Source: Variovorax paradoxus
GTDB taxonomy: Bacteria; Pseudomonadota; Gammaproteobacteria; Burkholderiales; Burkholderiaceae_C
Direction of reading: 5' to 3'
DNA: 64,000 nucleotides
Assembly (NCBI RefSeq): GCF_009498455.1
Contig: NZ_CP045644.1
Span: 62,001-126,000, forward strand
The notes beneath the pieces are model-generated. The model saw only the letters and a program-made list of their open reading frames with translations. It ran no database searches and had not been told where the DNA came from. Position 1 is the stretch's first letter, and every line of letters starts with the position of its first letter. The position numbers and the translations under genes are program-made. Positions 26,346-37,006 of this stretch are shown one piece after another.

Positions 26346-27815
26346 CTAGCTTCCTCGCGTGAGCATCCGCCCCGCGCGCGCCAGCACTTTCGCTTCGCCC
26401 TCGCCGCCGCGGTAGGCCAGCACGCCGTTCACGAACACGCGCTCGACGCCTTCGCTCACCCCGTGCGGCTGGTCGTAAGTCGCCGTGTCGGTGATGGTCT
26501 CGGGGTCGAACACCACCACGTCGGCCATCGTGCCGACGCGCAGAAGGCCGCGGTCCGCGATGCGCAGGTTGCGCGCGGTCATGCCCGTCATCTTGTGCAC
26601 GGCCTGCTCCAGCGTGAAGAGCTTGCGCTGACGCCAGTAACGCGCGAATACGCGCGGGAACGCGCCCCACAGCCGCGGATGCGGGTGCCGGTCGTGCGGC
26701 AGGCCGTCGCTGCCGATCATGGTGAGCGGGTGCGCAATGACGCGCTCCACGTCTTCTTCCTGCATCTGGAAGTAGCAGGCGCCGCCGGGCTTCAGGCGCA
26801 GGCAGGCTTGCTGCTCGGTGGTGCCCCACTCGCGCGCGATGTCGGAGAGGAGGCGGCCGGTCATCTCAGGGTGCGGGTCGGACCAGGTCAGCAGCACATC
26901 GATGACACCGTCGACGAGGTCTTCGCGCAGCACGGTGGAGCCGGCCACGTAGGGGTAGACGTCCATCGCGATCTGCTGGCGCTGCGACAACGCCTCGATC
27001 AGCGGCATCGTTTCCTTGGTGCGGCCCCAGTTCGCGGGGCCGGCGCACTTGTGGTGCGAGATGACCAGCGGCACGCCCGCGCTGAAGGCCGTGTCGCCAG
27101 CCTCGTGCAGCGCTTCGATGATCTGCTGCATCTCGCTGCGCAGGTGCGTGGCGTAGACGCCGCCGTGGCGCGCGACGACGCGTGCGAGCGCGGTGACTTC
27201 CTCGGCCGGTGCGGCAAAGGCTTCTTCGTAGAACAGCCCGGAAGACATGCCATGCGCGCCCGCGGCCATGCAGTCGTCGAGCAGCGCTTCCATGCGCGCC
27301 AGTTCGTCGGCGTTCGCGGGGCGGTCGAGCGCCTGCATCGCCGCGAAGCGCAGCGTGGTGTGGCCGACCAGCGCAGCCACGTTGAGCGTGGGCTGCACCG
27401 CATCGACCGCAGCGCGGTACTCGGCCATGGTCGCGTGCTTGAACGAGTCAGCACCCAGCAGCGTGAGCGGCGGCTTCGACTGCGGCGTGCGGTAGGGCGC
27501 CAACGAGATGCCGCAGTTGCCCGTGACCACGGTCGTGATGCCCTGCGACACCTTGGGCAGGCACAGCGGGTCGCGCAGCACGATCGCGTCGTCGTGCGTG
27601 TGCGCGTCGATGAAGCCGGGCGCGATCACCTTGCCGCGGCAATCGACCACGTCGACGTCTGCGATGCTCAGCCCTTCGGGCAGCCGCGTGCGCAGGCCTT
27701 CGCCGAGCGCGAGGATGCGATCGCCCTGCAGCAGCACGTCGCCGGGCCACGAAGGGCCGCCCGAGCCATCGACCACGAGGCCGGCTTCGAGCAGAACGGC
27801 TGGGGTGTCGCTCAT
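26346..27815 (-). CDS. N-acyl-D-amino-acid deacylase (D-aminoacylase, amidohydrolase superfamily)
   Basis: 489 residues of usual D-aminoacylase length. The metal site begins GFIDAHTHDDAIVL (about 65-78). GITTVVTGNCGISLAP, THLRSEMQQIIEAL and MIGSDGLPHDRHPHPRLWG (catalytic Asp) are family hallmarks, and the beta-sandwich returns at VGTMADVVVFDPETI. It hydrolyses N-acyl-D-amino acids to free D-amino acids in the cytoplasm. ATG at 27815 overlaps the rpiR stop (ATGA). It is the last gene of the nine-gene operon and feeds the deaminase encoded two genes upstream. Confidence 0.9.
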   Translation of the reverse strand: MSDTPAVLLEAGLVVDGSGGPSWPGDVLLQGDRILALGEGLRTRLPEGLSIADVDVVDCRGKVIAPGFIDAHTHDDAIVLRDPLCLPKVSQGITTVVTGNCGISLAPYRTPQSKPPLTLLGADSFKHATMAEYRAAVDAVQPTLNVAALVGHTTLRFAAMQALDRPANADELARMEALLDDCMAAGAHGMSSGLFYEEAFAAPAEEVTALARVVARHGGVYATHLRSEMQQIIEALHEAGDTAFSAGVPLVISHHKCAGPANWGRTKETMPLIEALSQRQQIAMDVYPYVAGSTVLREDLVDGVIDVLLTWSDPHPEMTGRLLSDIAREWGTTEQQACLRLKPGGACYFQMQEEDVERVIAHPLTMIGSDGLPHDRHPHPRLWGAFPRVFARYWRQRKLFTLEQAVHKMTGMTARNLRIADRGLLRVGTMADVVVFDPETITDTATYDQPHGVSEGVERVFVNGVLAYRGGEGEAKVLARAGRMLTRGS

Positions 27816-28729
27816 GGTTCGCCGCCTCCCTTTTTCGCATTGATGCCGCCACCGTCCCAACTCTGCAGCGGGTGCGTGGTGGCGTCGATGCCGTGCCGCT
27901 GAAAGGCCTCGCGCGCGCGCTGCAGGCGCAGCACGGCGGGTTCGCCGCGGCGCTGCGCCACCAGCACAGTGAGGATCTCGATGACGGTGAGGTGCGTGAG
28001 GTAGGCGTCGATGCCCACGTGCATCACGGCGTCGTCGGGCACCGACAGGCCGATGAGGAAGTCGGCCTTGGCTGCGAGGGCAGTGCCCGGCCGCGTGATC
28101 GCGACCACCTGGGCGCCTTGCCCGCGTGCGATGTCGACCGCATCGAGCAGCGACGGCATGCCGCCCACGTGCGAGATGGCGATGACCACGCCGCCCGGGC
28201 GTTGTGCTGCACCGGCCACCTGCTGCAGGTGGTAGTCGGCCCAGGCGTTGGCCGAGAGGCCGAGGCGGAACAGCCGCGCCTGCAGGTCGTTCGCCATGAA
28301 CCACGAGGTGGCGCCCGCGCCGTACAGGTCGACGTGCGGTGCGGACGCGATGGCGCGCACGGCGCCATCGAGCACCTGCATGTCGAGCTGGCCGCGCACG
28401 CCCGAGACCGAAGCCGCGGCGCTGCGTGCGATCTTGCTGACCACTTCGTCGGCGGCGTCTTCGATGTTGACGCGGCGGTGCAGCGGCGAACCGCCGAGTG
28501 CCAGTTCCTGCGCAAGCGCGAGCTTGAACTCGCGCAGCCCGGCAAAGCCGAGGTCGCGGCAGGTGCGCATGATGGTGGGCACCGAGCTGCGCGAGCGCTC
28601 GGCCAGCTGCTCGAAGCTTTCTTCGAGCGCGCGGTCGGGGTCTTCGAGGATCAGGTCGAGAATCGCGCGCCGCGTGGCCGGCGCGTCGCCACGCGCCTCG
28701 GCGATTCTCTTGAGCAATGAGGGCGTCAT
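27812..28729 (-). CDS. MurR/RpiR-family transcriptional regulator
   Basis: 305 residues. The N-terminal RpiR HTH domain (about 1-77) includes EQLAERSRSSVPTIMRTCRDLGFAGLREFK, and a SIS domain (about 125-255) includes VDLYGAGATSWFMANDLQ and GVVIAISHVGGMPSL. SIS domains usually bind phosphosugars, but RpiR regulators also control amino-acid and D-amino-acid catabolism. It sits between deaminase and deacylase in the same operon and probably acts at the dyads at 36925-36941 and 37007-37023. Confidence 0.9.
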   Translation of the reverse strand: MTPSLLKRIAEARGDAPATRRAILDLILEDPDRALEESFEQLAERSRSSVPTIMRTCRDLGFAGLREFKLALAQELALGGSPLHRRVNIEDAADEVVSKIARSAAASVSGVRGQLDMQVLDGAVRAIASAPHVDLYGAGATSWFMANDLQARLFRLGLSANAWADYHLQQVAGAAQRPGGVVIAISHVGGMPSLLDAVDIARGQGAQVVAITRPGTALAAKADFLIGLSVPDDAVMHVGIDAYLTHLTVIEILTVLVAQRRGEPAVLRLQRAREAFQRHGIDATTHPLQSWDGGGINAKKGGGEP

Positions 28730-28741
28730 CGGTGCGTTTTT

Positions 28742-30049
28742 TTAGAAGTGCATGGCGACGGCGTCGCTCACGCGGTAGTCGTTCTCGACCACGGGCATCC
28801 AGTGCCATTTGTCGAAGGTGGTGCAAGGGTGCGAGATGCCCAGGCCCACGCGGTCACCGACCTTGGGGGCATCTGCTTCTTCGCTTGCGTCCCAGCGCAG
28901 GTAGGCGTGCTGGTCGTTCAATGCGGTGATCTTCCAGCCGGCGGGAACGCCCTGCGGCTGCAACGCGCCGCGCGCCGCACGCGCAATCGGCACGGGCAGC
29001 GAGAGGTCGAAGGAGATGTCGCGCTTGCCGACCGACAGGATCGCCAAGCCCGGTTCGGGGCGCGACTGCACGTTGGCCCAAACCTCCATCGCCGGTGTCA
29101 GGCCTTCGCCGCACTCGCAACCCAGGCGCTGGTCGACCACGCTCACCATGCGCTTGTAGAAGCCGTGGTCGTGCGTGACGTAGCAGCCCGAGCGCAGCAG
29201 GCCGCGCACCGGTGAGCCCAGCGCAGGCTTGAGCCGCCCGGCCACGAGATCGAAGATGGCCGAACCGCCGGCAGAGACCAGCACTTCGTCGGTCTCGAAC
29301 AGCTTGTGCGTGTCGCAGTGACGCGCGACGGCTTCGACGCGGTCCATCAGCGTGGTGGCGTAGGCCGTGTCGGGCTCGCTCTCGCCCGTGGCGCCCTGCC
29401 CTTCATACGTCTCGATGCCCACGAGTTTGGCCGCGTCGCTCGCGCGCACCCGCGTGGCGAGCGCGATGGCTTCGTCGTGCGTGCGGCAGCCCGTGCGTGC
29501 GCCTTGCACGCCGATCTCGAGCATCACTTCAAAAGGCACGCTCGCAGGGTTGCGCCGGGCCCAGTCTTCGATCAGCGCCAGCTGCGCGATCGAATCAACG
29601 AGGAACACGACACGCAGGTCCGCATGGTCCGCCAGCAACAGCTGGATGCCCGCCAGGTCTTCGTCGCTCACCACCTGGTTGGCGATGAGTGTGCGGCGCG
29701 CACCGGCCGCCACGCCGACGGCCAGTTGCGTGACAGTGGCGAAGGTCAACCCCCAGGCGCCGGCGTCGAGCTGGCGCTGGAACAGCTGCGGCGACATGGT
29801 GGTCTTGCCGTGCGGCGCGAGGTCGATGCCCCACTCGCGCACGCGCGACTGCATCCATTGGAGGTTGTGCTCCAGCGCCTCGCGCTTGAGCACGGCCAGC
29901 GGCAGCGGCAGGTCGCCGGCCAGCACGTTCCAGCCGGCAGCGCCGACTTCGCTGCGCCGGCGCGGTGCCTGGGTGCGCGGGTAGCCCTTGAAGTTGCTGC
30001 CCAGCAGCGGGTCGATGAAGTCTTGGGTAGCAGAAGCGGTATCGGTCAT
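28742..30049 (-). CDS. D-serine dehydratase-like amino acid deaminase (fold-type III PLP enzyme)
   Basis: 435 residues. An alanine-racemase-type barrel carries the PLP Lys82 in LAPHGKTTMSP. A C-terminal DSD domain has the metal-ligand pair in GISHPCTTFDKW. Family members (DSD1-like, D-threonine aldolase-like, amino acid deaminases) convert D-serine-like substrates to the keto acid plus ammonia through an enamine. Its start overlaps the dppF stop (ATGA). Enamine release explains the divergent RidA gene. Confidence 0.88.
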   Translation of the reverse strand: MTDTASATQDFIDPLLGSNFKGYPRTQAPRRRSEVGAAGWNVLAGDLPLPLAVLKREALEHNLQWMQSRVREWGIDLAPHGKTTMSPQLFQRQLDAGAWGLTFATVTQLAVGVAAGARRTLIANQVVSDEDLAGIQLLLADHADLRVVFLVDSIAQLALIEDWARRNPASVPFEVMLEIGVQGARTGCRTHDEAIALATRVRASDAAKLVGIETYEGQGATGESEPDTAYATTLMDRVEAVARHCDTHKLFETDEVLVSAGGSAIFDLVAGRLKPALGSPVRGLLRSGCYVTHDHGFYKRMVSVVDQRLGCECGEGLTPAMEVWANVQSRPEPGLAILSVGKRDISFDLSLPVPIARAARGALQPQGVPAGWKITALNDQHAYLRWDASEEADAPKVGDRVGLGISHPCTTFDKWHWMPVVENDYRVSDAVAMHF

Positions 30050-31035
30050 GGTCGTGCAACGGCGATGTGGGAGAGCAGTTCTTTGCGGATGCAGGCGCTG
30101 TAGTGTCCCGTGGAAATCTCATCCAGGCTGGGCACCGTCTGCGCACAGGCCTCGATGGCATGCGGGCAGCGCGTGCGGAACACGCAGCCCGAGGGCGGCG
30201 AGATCGGGCTGGGAATGTCGCCCTTCAGGGCAATGCGTTCGGTGGCGAGCGTGGGGTCGGGCCTCGGGCTCGCGGCCAGCAGCGCCTGCGTGTAGGGGTG
30301 CAAAGGCCGCGCGAACAGCTCGTCGGTGGTCGCCACTTCCATCACCTTGCCCAGATAGAGCACCACCACGCGGTCGCACAGGTACTCGACCACGTCCAGG
30401 TCGTGCGAGATGAAGAGCATGGTGAGACCGAGGCGCTCGCGCAGGTCGGCCAGCAGGTTGATGACCTGCGACTGGATGGACACATCGAGCGCCGACAGCG
30501 GCTCGTCGGCCACAATGAACTCGGGCTCCACGGCCAGTGCACGCGCCACGCCGATGCGCTGGCGCTGGCCGCCAGAGAACTCGTGCGGGAAGCGGCTGGC
30601 ATGCTCGGGGCGCAGGCCCACCGTTTCGAGCAGCTCGGCGATGCGCTTGTCGCGTGCCGCCGCGCCCTTGTGCAGCCCGTGCGTGGACAGCGCCTCGCCG
30701 AGGATCGCGCTGATGCGCATCTTCGGGTTCAGGCTCGCGTACGGGTCCTGGAAGATGATCTGCAGCTTGCTGCGCAGCTTGCGCATGCGTTCGCCCGAGA
30801 GGCCGCCGATGTCGTCGCCGCGGTACAGCACCTGGCCCTCGGTGCGCTCGACGAGGCGCAGCACGGTGCGGCCGATGGTGCTCTTGCCCGAGCCCGATTC
30901 GCCGACGAGGCCGAGGGTCTCGCCGGGGTGGATGGCGAAGGACACGTCGTCCACCGCGCGCACGGGGCGGTCGCTGCTGCCGAAGTATTTTTTAAGTCCG
31001 CGGACTTCGATGAGGGGGACGGCGGTGGTCATCAT
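30046..31035 (-). CDS. dppF: Peptide-type ABC transporter ATPase (DppF/OppF-like)
   Basis: 329 residues. Walker A GESGSGKST near residue 45, signature FSGGQRQRIGVARAL and Walker B FIVADEPLSALD are followed by the oligopeptide-transporter C-terminal Cys region (SGCVFRTRCPHAIEAC) that in this family can hold an Fe-S cluster. It pairs with the DppD-like ATPase. It is separated from dppD by REPIN copy 3, inside the operon. Confidence 0.93.
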   Translation of the reverse strand: MMTTAVPLIEVRGLKKYFGSSDRPVRAVDDVSFAIHPGETLGLVGESGSGKSTIGRTVLRLVERTEGQVLYRGDDIGGLSGERMRKLRSKLQIIFQDPYASLNPKMRISAILGEALSTHGLHKGAAARDKRIAELLETVGLRPEHASRFPHEFSGGQRQRIGVARALAVEPEFIVADEPLSALDVSIQSQVINLLADLRERLGLTMLFISHDLDVVEYLCDRVVVLYLGKVMEVATTDELFARPLHPYTQALLAASPRPDPTLATERIALKGDIPSPISPPSGCVFRTRCPHAIEACAQTVPSLDEISTGHYSACIRKELLSHIAVARP

Positions 31036-31054
31036 CGTGGGCTTCTTGTATTAG

Positions 31055-31162
31055 CTCCCTCCTTCCGGGGAGGGTTGGGGTGGGGCACGACGGCACGGAT
31101 GAAGCACTGCGCCGAACGAACGCCGCTTGCCCCATCCCAGCCTTCCCCGGAAGGGGAAGGAG
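31055..31162. repeat. REPIN-like triple-hairpin repeat, copy 3
   Basis: Same design as the copies at 8734 and 12612, slightly shorter: CTCCCTCCTTCCGGGGAGGG forms the first hairpin, GGGGTGGGGC pairs with GCCCCATCCC, and CCTTCCCC-GGAA-GGGGAAGG is the last hairpin. The centre shares GCACTGCGCCGAACGA with copy 2. It separates dppD and dppF. Confidence 0.85.
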
Positions 31163-31185
31163 CAACACGCCAGGCGGTGCGCTTG

Positions 31186-32222
<1,037 letters not shown>

Positions 32223-32226
<4 letters not shown>

Positions 32227-33062
32227 GAGGTCTTCTTGAGCTTCGGATCGAGCAGGTCGCGCACGCCATCACCGAGCAATTGCAGCGACAGCGCCGTGAA
32301 GATGATCGCCAGCCCCGGGAACAGCACGACCCAGAAGGCCTGGTGCGCGTACTGCTGGCTGCCCGCGACCATGGTGCCCCAGGTCGGGATCTCGGGCGGC
32401 ACGCCGACGCCGAGGAACGACAAACCCGCTTCGGCCAGGATCGCGTAGGCAAAGATGAACGACACCTGCACGAGGATCGGCGACATCAGGTTCGGCAGGA
32501 TGTGGCGCCACAGGATGCGCGAGGTGCGCACGCCCAGGGCGCGCACGGCTTCGACGAACAGCAGCTCGCGCACCACCAGGGTCGAGGCCCGCACCACGCG
32601 TGCGACACGCGGCGTGTAGACCAGCACCAGCGCAAGAACGGTGTTCATCAGCGAGGGCCCCAGGATCGCCACCAGCGCGATGGCCAGCAGGATGTCGGGA
32701 AAAGACATCATGGCGTCGACCACGCGCATCAGGGGTGCGTCGAGCCGGCGGAAGAAGCCCGCCATCAAGCCCAGCACCGTGCCGGCGATGACCGAGCCCA
32801 GGGCGGTGAGCGCGGCAATGGCCAGCGAGTAACGGGCACCGTGCACGATGCGCGCGTACATGTCGCGGCCCAGTTCGTCGGTGCCGAGCAGGTGTTCGGC
32901 ACTCGGCGCCTTCAGGCGCTGCAGCACTGCCGTGTCGTTGGGGTCGGCCGAAGCAAACAGCGGCGCACCCACAGCGAGCACGGCGATCACCAGCAGCACC
33001 AGGGCGGAGACCATCACGATGCGGCGGTGCATCAGCTGGCGGAGCATTCGAGGCATGCGCAT
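32223..33062 (-). CDS. dppC: Peptide-type ABC transporter permease (DppC-like)
   Basis: 279 residues. An N-terminal helix (VMVSALVLLVIAVLAVGAPLF) is followed by the family segment EHLLGTDELGRDMYARIVHGARYSL and five further helices, with the EAA loop RALGVRTSRILWRHILPNL near 175. The spacing to dppB is three bases. It forms the pore with DppB. Confidence 0.92.
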
Positions 33063-33065
33063 CGT

Positions 33066-34022
33066 TCAGACCTTCACGCGCGGATCGACGACGGCATACA
33101 GCAGGTCGATCGAGAAATTGATGAGCACATAGATCGCGGCGATCACGAGCAGCGCGCCTTGAATGACGGGGTAGTCGCGCCGCAGCACGGCGTTGACCAC
33201 CAAGTTGCCCACGCCCGGCAGGCCGAACACCGTCTCGGTGATGACGGCGCCGCCGATCATGAGTGCGACCGTCAGGCCGATCACGGTGACGATGGGCACC
33301 AGCGCGTTGCGCAGCGCGTGCTTCAAGACGACGGTGCTCTCGCTCAGGCCCTTGGAGCGCGCGGTGCGCACGTAGTCTTCACCGAGCACGTCGAGCATCG
33401 AGGCGCGCGTGAAGCGGATGATGAGCGCGGAGTTCAGCAGGCCCAGCACGGTGGCCGGCAGCACCAGCGCATGCAGCCGCTCGGCAAACGGCGCATCGGG
33501 CGCGCCGTAGCCCGACACCGGGAACCATCCGAAGGACACCGCGAAGATCTGGATCAGCACGATGCCCATCCAGAAGCTCGGAATGCTCGCGCCCAGCATC
33601 GCGATGCCGGTGAAGAACTGGTCGACCACACGCCCGCGAAACACCGCAGAGACGATGCCGCAGGGCACGCCGATGAGCGCGGCGATGGCCACGGCCATCA
33701 GGGCCAGCAAGGTGGTGGGTTCGGCGCGCTCCCACAGCGCCTGCGTGACCGGGCGCTGCAGGAAGATCGAGGTGCCCAGGTTGCCCTGCAGCACTTCGCG
33801 CAGCCAGTAGCCGAACTGCACGGGCAGGGGTTTATCGAGGCCGTACTCCTTCTGCACGCGGGCGATGTCGGCGGCGGTGGCCTGGTCGCCCAGCAGCACG
33901 GAGATGGGGTCGCCCGAGGCGGCGCGGGTGAGCACGAAGACCAGCACGGCGACGAGGGCCAGCACGGTGAGCATGCCGCCCGCGCGCGAGGCGATGTAGC
34001 GAAGCGATCCGCTCCTGGTCAT
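33066..34022 (-). CDS. dppB: Peptide-type ABC transporter permease (DppB-like)
   Basis: 318 residues with six membrane helices. The N-terminus RYIASRAGGMLTVLALVAVLVFVLTR and the EAA loop YVRTARSKGLSESTVVLKHA are DppB hallmarks. ATG at 34022 overlaps the preceding lactonase-like stop as ATGA; the frame is open further upstream only as antisense-like, Arg-rich sequence. Confidence 0.92.
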   Translation of the reverse strand: MTRSGSLRYIASRAGGMLTVLALVAVLVFVLTRAASGDPISVLLGDQATAADIARVQKEYGLDKPLPVQFGYWLREVLQGNLGTSIFLQRPVTQALWERAEPTTLLALMAVAIAALIGVPCGIVSAVFRGRVVDQFFTGIAMLGASIPSFWMGIVLIQIFAVSFGWFPVSGYGAPDAPFAERLHALVLPATVLGLLNSALIIRFTRASMLDVLGEDYVRTARSKGLSESTVVLKHALRNALVPIVTVIGLTVALMIGGAVITETVFGLPGVGNLVVNAVLRRDYPVIQGALLVIAAIYVLINFSIDLLYAVVDPRVKV

Positions 34023-35290
34023 GACGAGAACTCGATGGCGGCGGCGCTGCCGACGGCCACGTACTGGCCGGTGAACTGCACGTCGCCGTTCTTCTTCACG
34101 CGGAAGATGGTCACGTTGTCGCCCTGCTTGTTGTGGCACACGTAGAGAAAGCGCCCGCTCGGCTCGAGCGTGCAGCTGCGCGGGTAGTTGCCGCGCGTCC
34201 ACTCTTCGCGCACGAGCGTGGGCGCGCCGGTGCGCGCATCGACCTTGAAGATCGAGATCGAATCGTGCAGCCGGTTGAGCGACACGAAGTGCGTGCCGCC
34301 CGGCAGCATGCGGATGCCCGAGGCGTAGCTGGTGCCCTTGAAGCCGGCGGGCAGCGCCGAGGTTTCGCTCACGAGCGTGAGCACGCCGGTGGCGCCGTCG
34401 TAGCGCAGGAAGGCGATGGTCGAGGCTTCCTCGTTGACGAGGTAGACCCAGTGGCCATTCGGGTGGAAGGCGAAGTGGCGCGCGCCCGAGCTCTCGGACA
34501 CGGCCACCGTGCTCGGCTGGCTCAGCGCGCCGGTGGCGCGGTCGAAGCGGTACGAGATGACGCGGTCGAGCCCCAGGTCGGCCACGAGCACGAAGTTGCC
34601 GGCCGGGTCGGCCTGCACCATGTGCGCGTGCGGGCCGTCGTGGTCGCTGGTGGCGAAGCCTTCGTGCACGCGCGCGATGAGCGGCACGACGTCGGCGCCG
34701 GGCTTGCAGGGCGTGGCGGCACCGCATGCGGCCACGTCCTTGTAGACGACGGCGGCGCGGTCGGTGTCGAAGGTGCCGTCAGTGCGCAGCGCGATCACGC
34801 TGACATCGCCGCTGGCGTAGTTGGCGGTGAACACGAAACGGCCGTCGGGGTGCACGCTCAGGTGCGCGGGGTCCTTGCCGCCGCAGGGCATCTCGGCCAC
34901 GAACGACAACGCGCCGTTCGCGCCAATGCGAAAGGCCGAGACCGAGCCGGCCTCGAACTCGTTGGCCGCATAGAGCATCGGCAGGCTCGGGTGGCGTGCG
35001 AGCGAAGCGGGGTTGCGCAGCTTGGCATCGCTGCCTGCGCTGGCCACGGCGGGCGGTGCGCCCGGAATCGGCTTGAGCGCCCCGGTCGCGCCGTCCACCA
35101 CGAACTGGTGCACGCCGAGCCCGCGCCCGCCGCGCCACGGCTTGCCGCCGTCGCTGTAGGTGCCGACATAGGCATACACGGGACCCGACGTGGCGGCTTG
35201 AGCGGTGGTGGCCATGGATGAATTGAGTCCGAGGGCGCCGAGGCCGGAGGCCACAGCGCTGACTTGCAGGAGTTGACGACGCGACGGCAT
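34019..35290 (-). CDS. Exported beta-propeller lactonase-family protein
   Basis: 423 residues. The N-terminus MPSRRQLLQVSAVASGLGAL resembles a twin-arginine signal. The rest is a seven-bladed propeller of the YbhE/6-phosphogluconolactonase-like family (VYAYVGTYSDGG; HLSVHPDGRFVFTANYASGD; RHFAFHPNGHWVYLVNE; CTLEPSGRFLYVCHN). Periplasmic members may open lactones or act as cycloisomerases; the substrate is unknown. Its place between binding protein and permease suggests it processes the compound before import. Confidence 0.82.
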   Translation of the reverse strand: MPSRRQLLQVSAVASGLGALGLNSSMATTAQAATSGPVYAYVGTYSDGGKPWRGGRGLGVHQFVVDGATGALKPIPGAPPAVASAGSDAKLRNPASLARHPSLPMLYAANEFEAGSVSAFRIGANGALSFVAEMPCGGKDPAHLSVHPDGRFVFTANYASGDVSVIALRTDGTFDTDRAAVVYKDVAACGAATPCKPGADVVPLIARVHEGFATSDHDGPHAHMVQADPAGNFVLVADLGLDRVISYRFDRATGALSQPSTVAVSESSGARHFAFHPNGHWVYLVNEEASTIAFLRYDGATGVLTLVSETSALPAGFKGTSYASGIRMLPGGTHFVSLNRLHDSISIFKVDARTGAPTLVREEWTRGNYPRSCTLEPSGRFLYVCHNKQGDNVTIFRVKKNGDVQFTGQYVAVGSAAAIEFSS

Positions 35291-35314
35291 GGCGGTGCTT
35301 GCTTGCTTGCGGCC

Positions 35315-36892
35315 TTACTTGATCTTCGCGTTCCAGAAGAACGGCCAGGTCGCGGGCTGGTAGTTGTCCAGCGCCGGGCTCTTGGCCGAGAGGCCGTTGA
35401 ACTTGCCGACGTTGATGTACGGCACCTCGTCGTACACCACCTGCTGCACCTTGGCCCACAGCGCGCCGCGCTTGGCCGGGTCGCTCTCGGTGTTGAACGC
35501 GCTGAGCGCGGCCTTCTTGGCGGGCGAATCCCACCAACCGGGTGCGCCGTCGCCCAGTTGCGGCGGCGAGAGCATGGGCTCGGGGAACTGGCCCGAATGG
35601 GTCACGTAGATGTCCCACAGCTTCGGGTCGTTGCGGCGTTGCACGAGCGTGGCCCAGTCGACCACGTTGAGGTCGACCTTGAAGCCGGCGCGCTTGAGCT
35701 GCTCGGCCATCAAGAGCGACATGTTGTAGTGAAAGTCGTACTGGCGGCTGGTGAGCACGCGGATCGGCTCGCCCTTGTAGCCAGCCTTGCTCGCGGCATC
35801 CTTCGCCTTGGTGGCGTTGCGCTGGTTGTACTGGTCGGCACCGGCGGTCGAGTAGAACGGCGAGCCCTTGGGGAAGTGGTTGGCCTCGGCCACGAAGAAG
35901 CGCGTGTCGCCGAAGCCGGCCGCGAGCATCTCGCCCTGGCCCAGCGCGGTCTGCACGGCCTGGCGCACCGGCTGGCTCGCGGCCACGCCTTCCTTGGTGT
36001 TGAGCACGAGGTACGGGAAGCCGAACGACGGCGTCATGATCGGCAGCGTCTTGCCGCCGGCCTTCTCCAGGCGCGGCAGGGCTTCCACCGGCAGCAGGTC
36101 GGCAAAGTCGTACTGGCCGGCCAGCGCACCTTCGACGCGCGTGCTGGCGTTGGGCACGGGCACGAAGCGCAGCTCTTCGATGGCCGCTTCGCGTTTGCCG
36201 CCGTAGCCGCTCGCGGGTTCCTTGCGTGCGCTGTACTTGTCGAAGCGCGAGAGCAGCACGAACTGGTCGGGGCGGCGTTCCTTGAACTTGTAGGGGCCGG
36301 TGCCGACGAAGTCTTTCAGCGGCGAAGCGATCGAGTCCTTGGCCATGATGGCCGCCATGCCGCTGGGCAGCGCGAGCTGCGACAGCAGCGGTGCGTACGG
36401 CGCCTTCAGCACGATCTCCACGCCCAGCGGGCCCTTGGCCTTGAGGCTTTCGATTTCCTTGCCCACGGCCTTGCCGCGCGGCGACTGGTCCATCCAGCGC
36501 TGCAGGCTGGCCACCACGTCGTCGGCCGTGAGCTCGCGGCCGTTGTGCAGCGCCACGCCCTTGCGCAGCGTGATCGCGTAGGTCTTGCCGTCGACCGAGA
36601 TCTTGGGCATGGTCTCGGCCAGCATCGGCACCACGTTCCACTTGGCATCGAAGGTGTAGAGCGTCTCGTACACGTGCTGCATGATGGTTCCGACCAGGTC
36701 GGCGGTCGATGCCATCGGGTCGAGCGTCTGCGGCTCGGCCACCATCGCCAGCGTGGCGAAGTTGCGCGGGCCCTGCGCCTGTGCGCTCGGGTGCGGCAGT
36801 GCGGTGCACAGCATCGCGAGCAGGGAAGCGCCCAGCAGGCTGCGCTTGGACAGGCGGGGCAGGCGCTGGACAACAAGACCGGCGTGGGACAT
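35315..36892 (-). CDS. dppA: Peptide-type ABC transporter binding protein (family 5, DppA-like)
   Basis: 525 residues, with a signal peptide ending near LPHPSAQAQ and a family 5 binding fold (TLDPMASTADLVGTIMQHVYETLYTFDA; TYAITLRKGVALHNGRELTADDVVASLQRW; FVGTGPYKFKERRPDQFVL). It captures peptides or related amides in the periplasm. As the first gene of the nine-gene operon it is preceded by the GAAAGAAA dyad. Confidence 0.92.
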   Translation of the reverse strand: MSHAGLVVQRLPRLSKRSLLGASLLAMLCTALPHPSAQAQGPRNFATLAMVAEPQTLDPMASTADLVGTIMQHVYETLYTFDAKWNVVPMLAETMPKISVDGKTYAITLRKGVALHNGRELTADDVVASLQRWMDQSPRGKAVGKEIESLKAKGPLGVEIVLKAPYAPLLSQLALPSGMAAIMAKDSIASPLKDFVGTGPYKFKERRPDQFVLLSRFDKYSARKEPASGYGGKREAAIEELRFVPVPNASTRVEGALAGQYDFADLLPVEALPRLEKAGGKTLPIMTPSFGFPYLVLNTKEGVAASQPVRQAVQTALGQGEMLAAGFGDTRFFVAEANHFPKGSPFYSTAGADQYNQRNATKAKDAASKAGYKGEPIRVLTSRQYDFHYNMSLLMAEQLKRAGFKVDLNVVDWATLVQRRNDPKLWDIYVTHSGQFPEPMLSPPQLGDGAPGWWDSPAKKAALSAFNTESDPAKRGALWAKVQQVVYDEVPYINVGKFNGLSAKSPALDNYQPATWPFFWNAKIK

Positions 36893-36924
36893 GGAGAACT
36901 CCTTCGTGGGTCGGACTGATTTAT

Positions 36925-36941
36925 GAAAGAAATTTTCTTTC
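36925..36941. promoter_or_regulatory. Perfect 17-bp palindrome upstream of dppA (candidate RpiR operator)
   Basis: GAAAGAAA-T-TTTCTTTC is perfectly symmetric and ends 33 bases upstream of the dppA start. GAAA..TTTC arms are common in MurR/RpiR operators. A similar but shorter dyad is at 37007-37023. Confidence 0.55.
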
Positions 36942-36984
36942 TAGGCCCAACTCTGAAGCAGACTTCGTGCCAAATCATCCGTGT

Positions 36985-37004
36985 TAACCCTTGTTGAGGG
37001 GTTA
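36985..37004. promoter_or_regulatory. TAACCC/GGGTTA dyad in the divergent promoter region
   Basis: A 6-bp perfect stem with an 8-base spacer (TTGTTGAG) lies between the two GAAA/TTTC dyads. It could be a leader hairpin of the ridA transcript or another protein site. The function is unknown. Confidence 0.3.
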
Positions 37005-37006
37005 TT

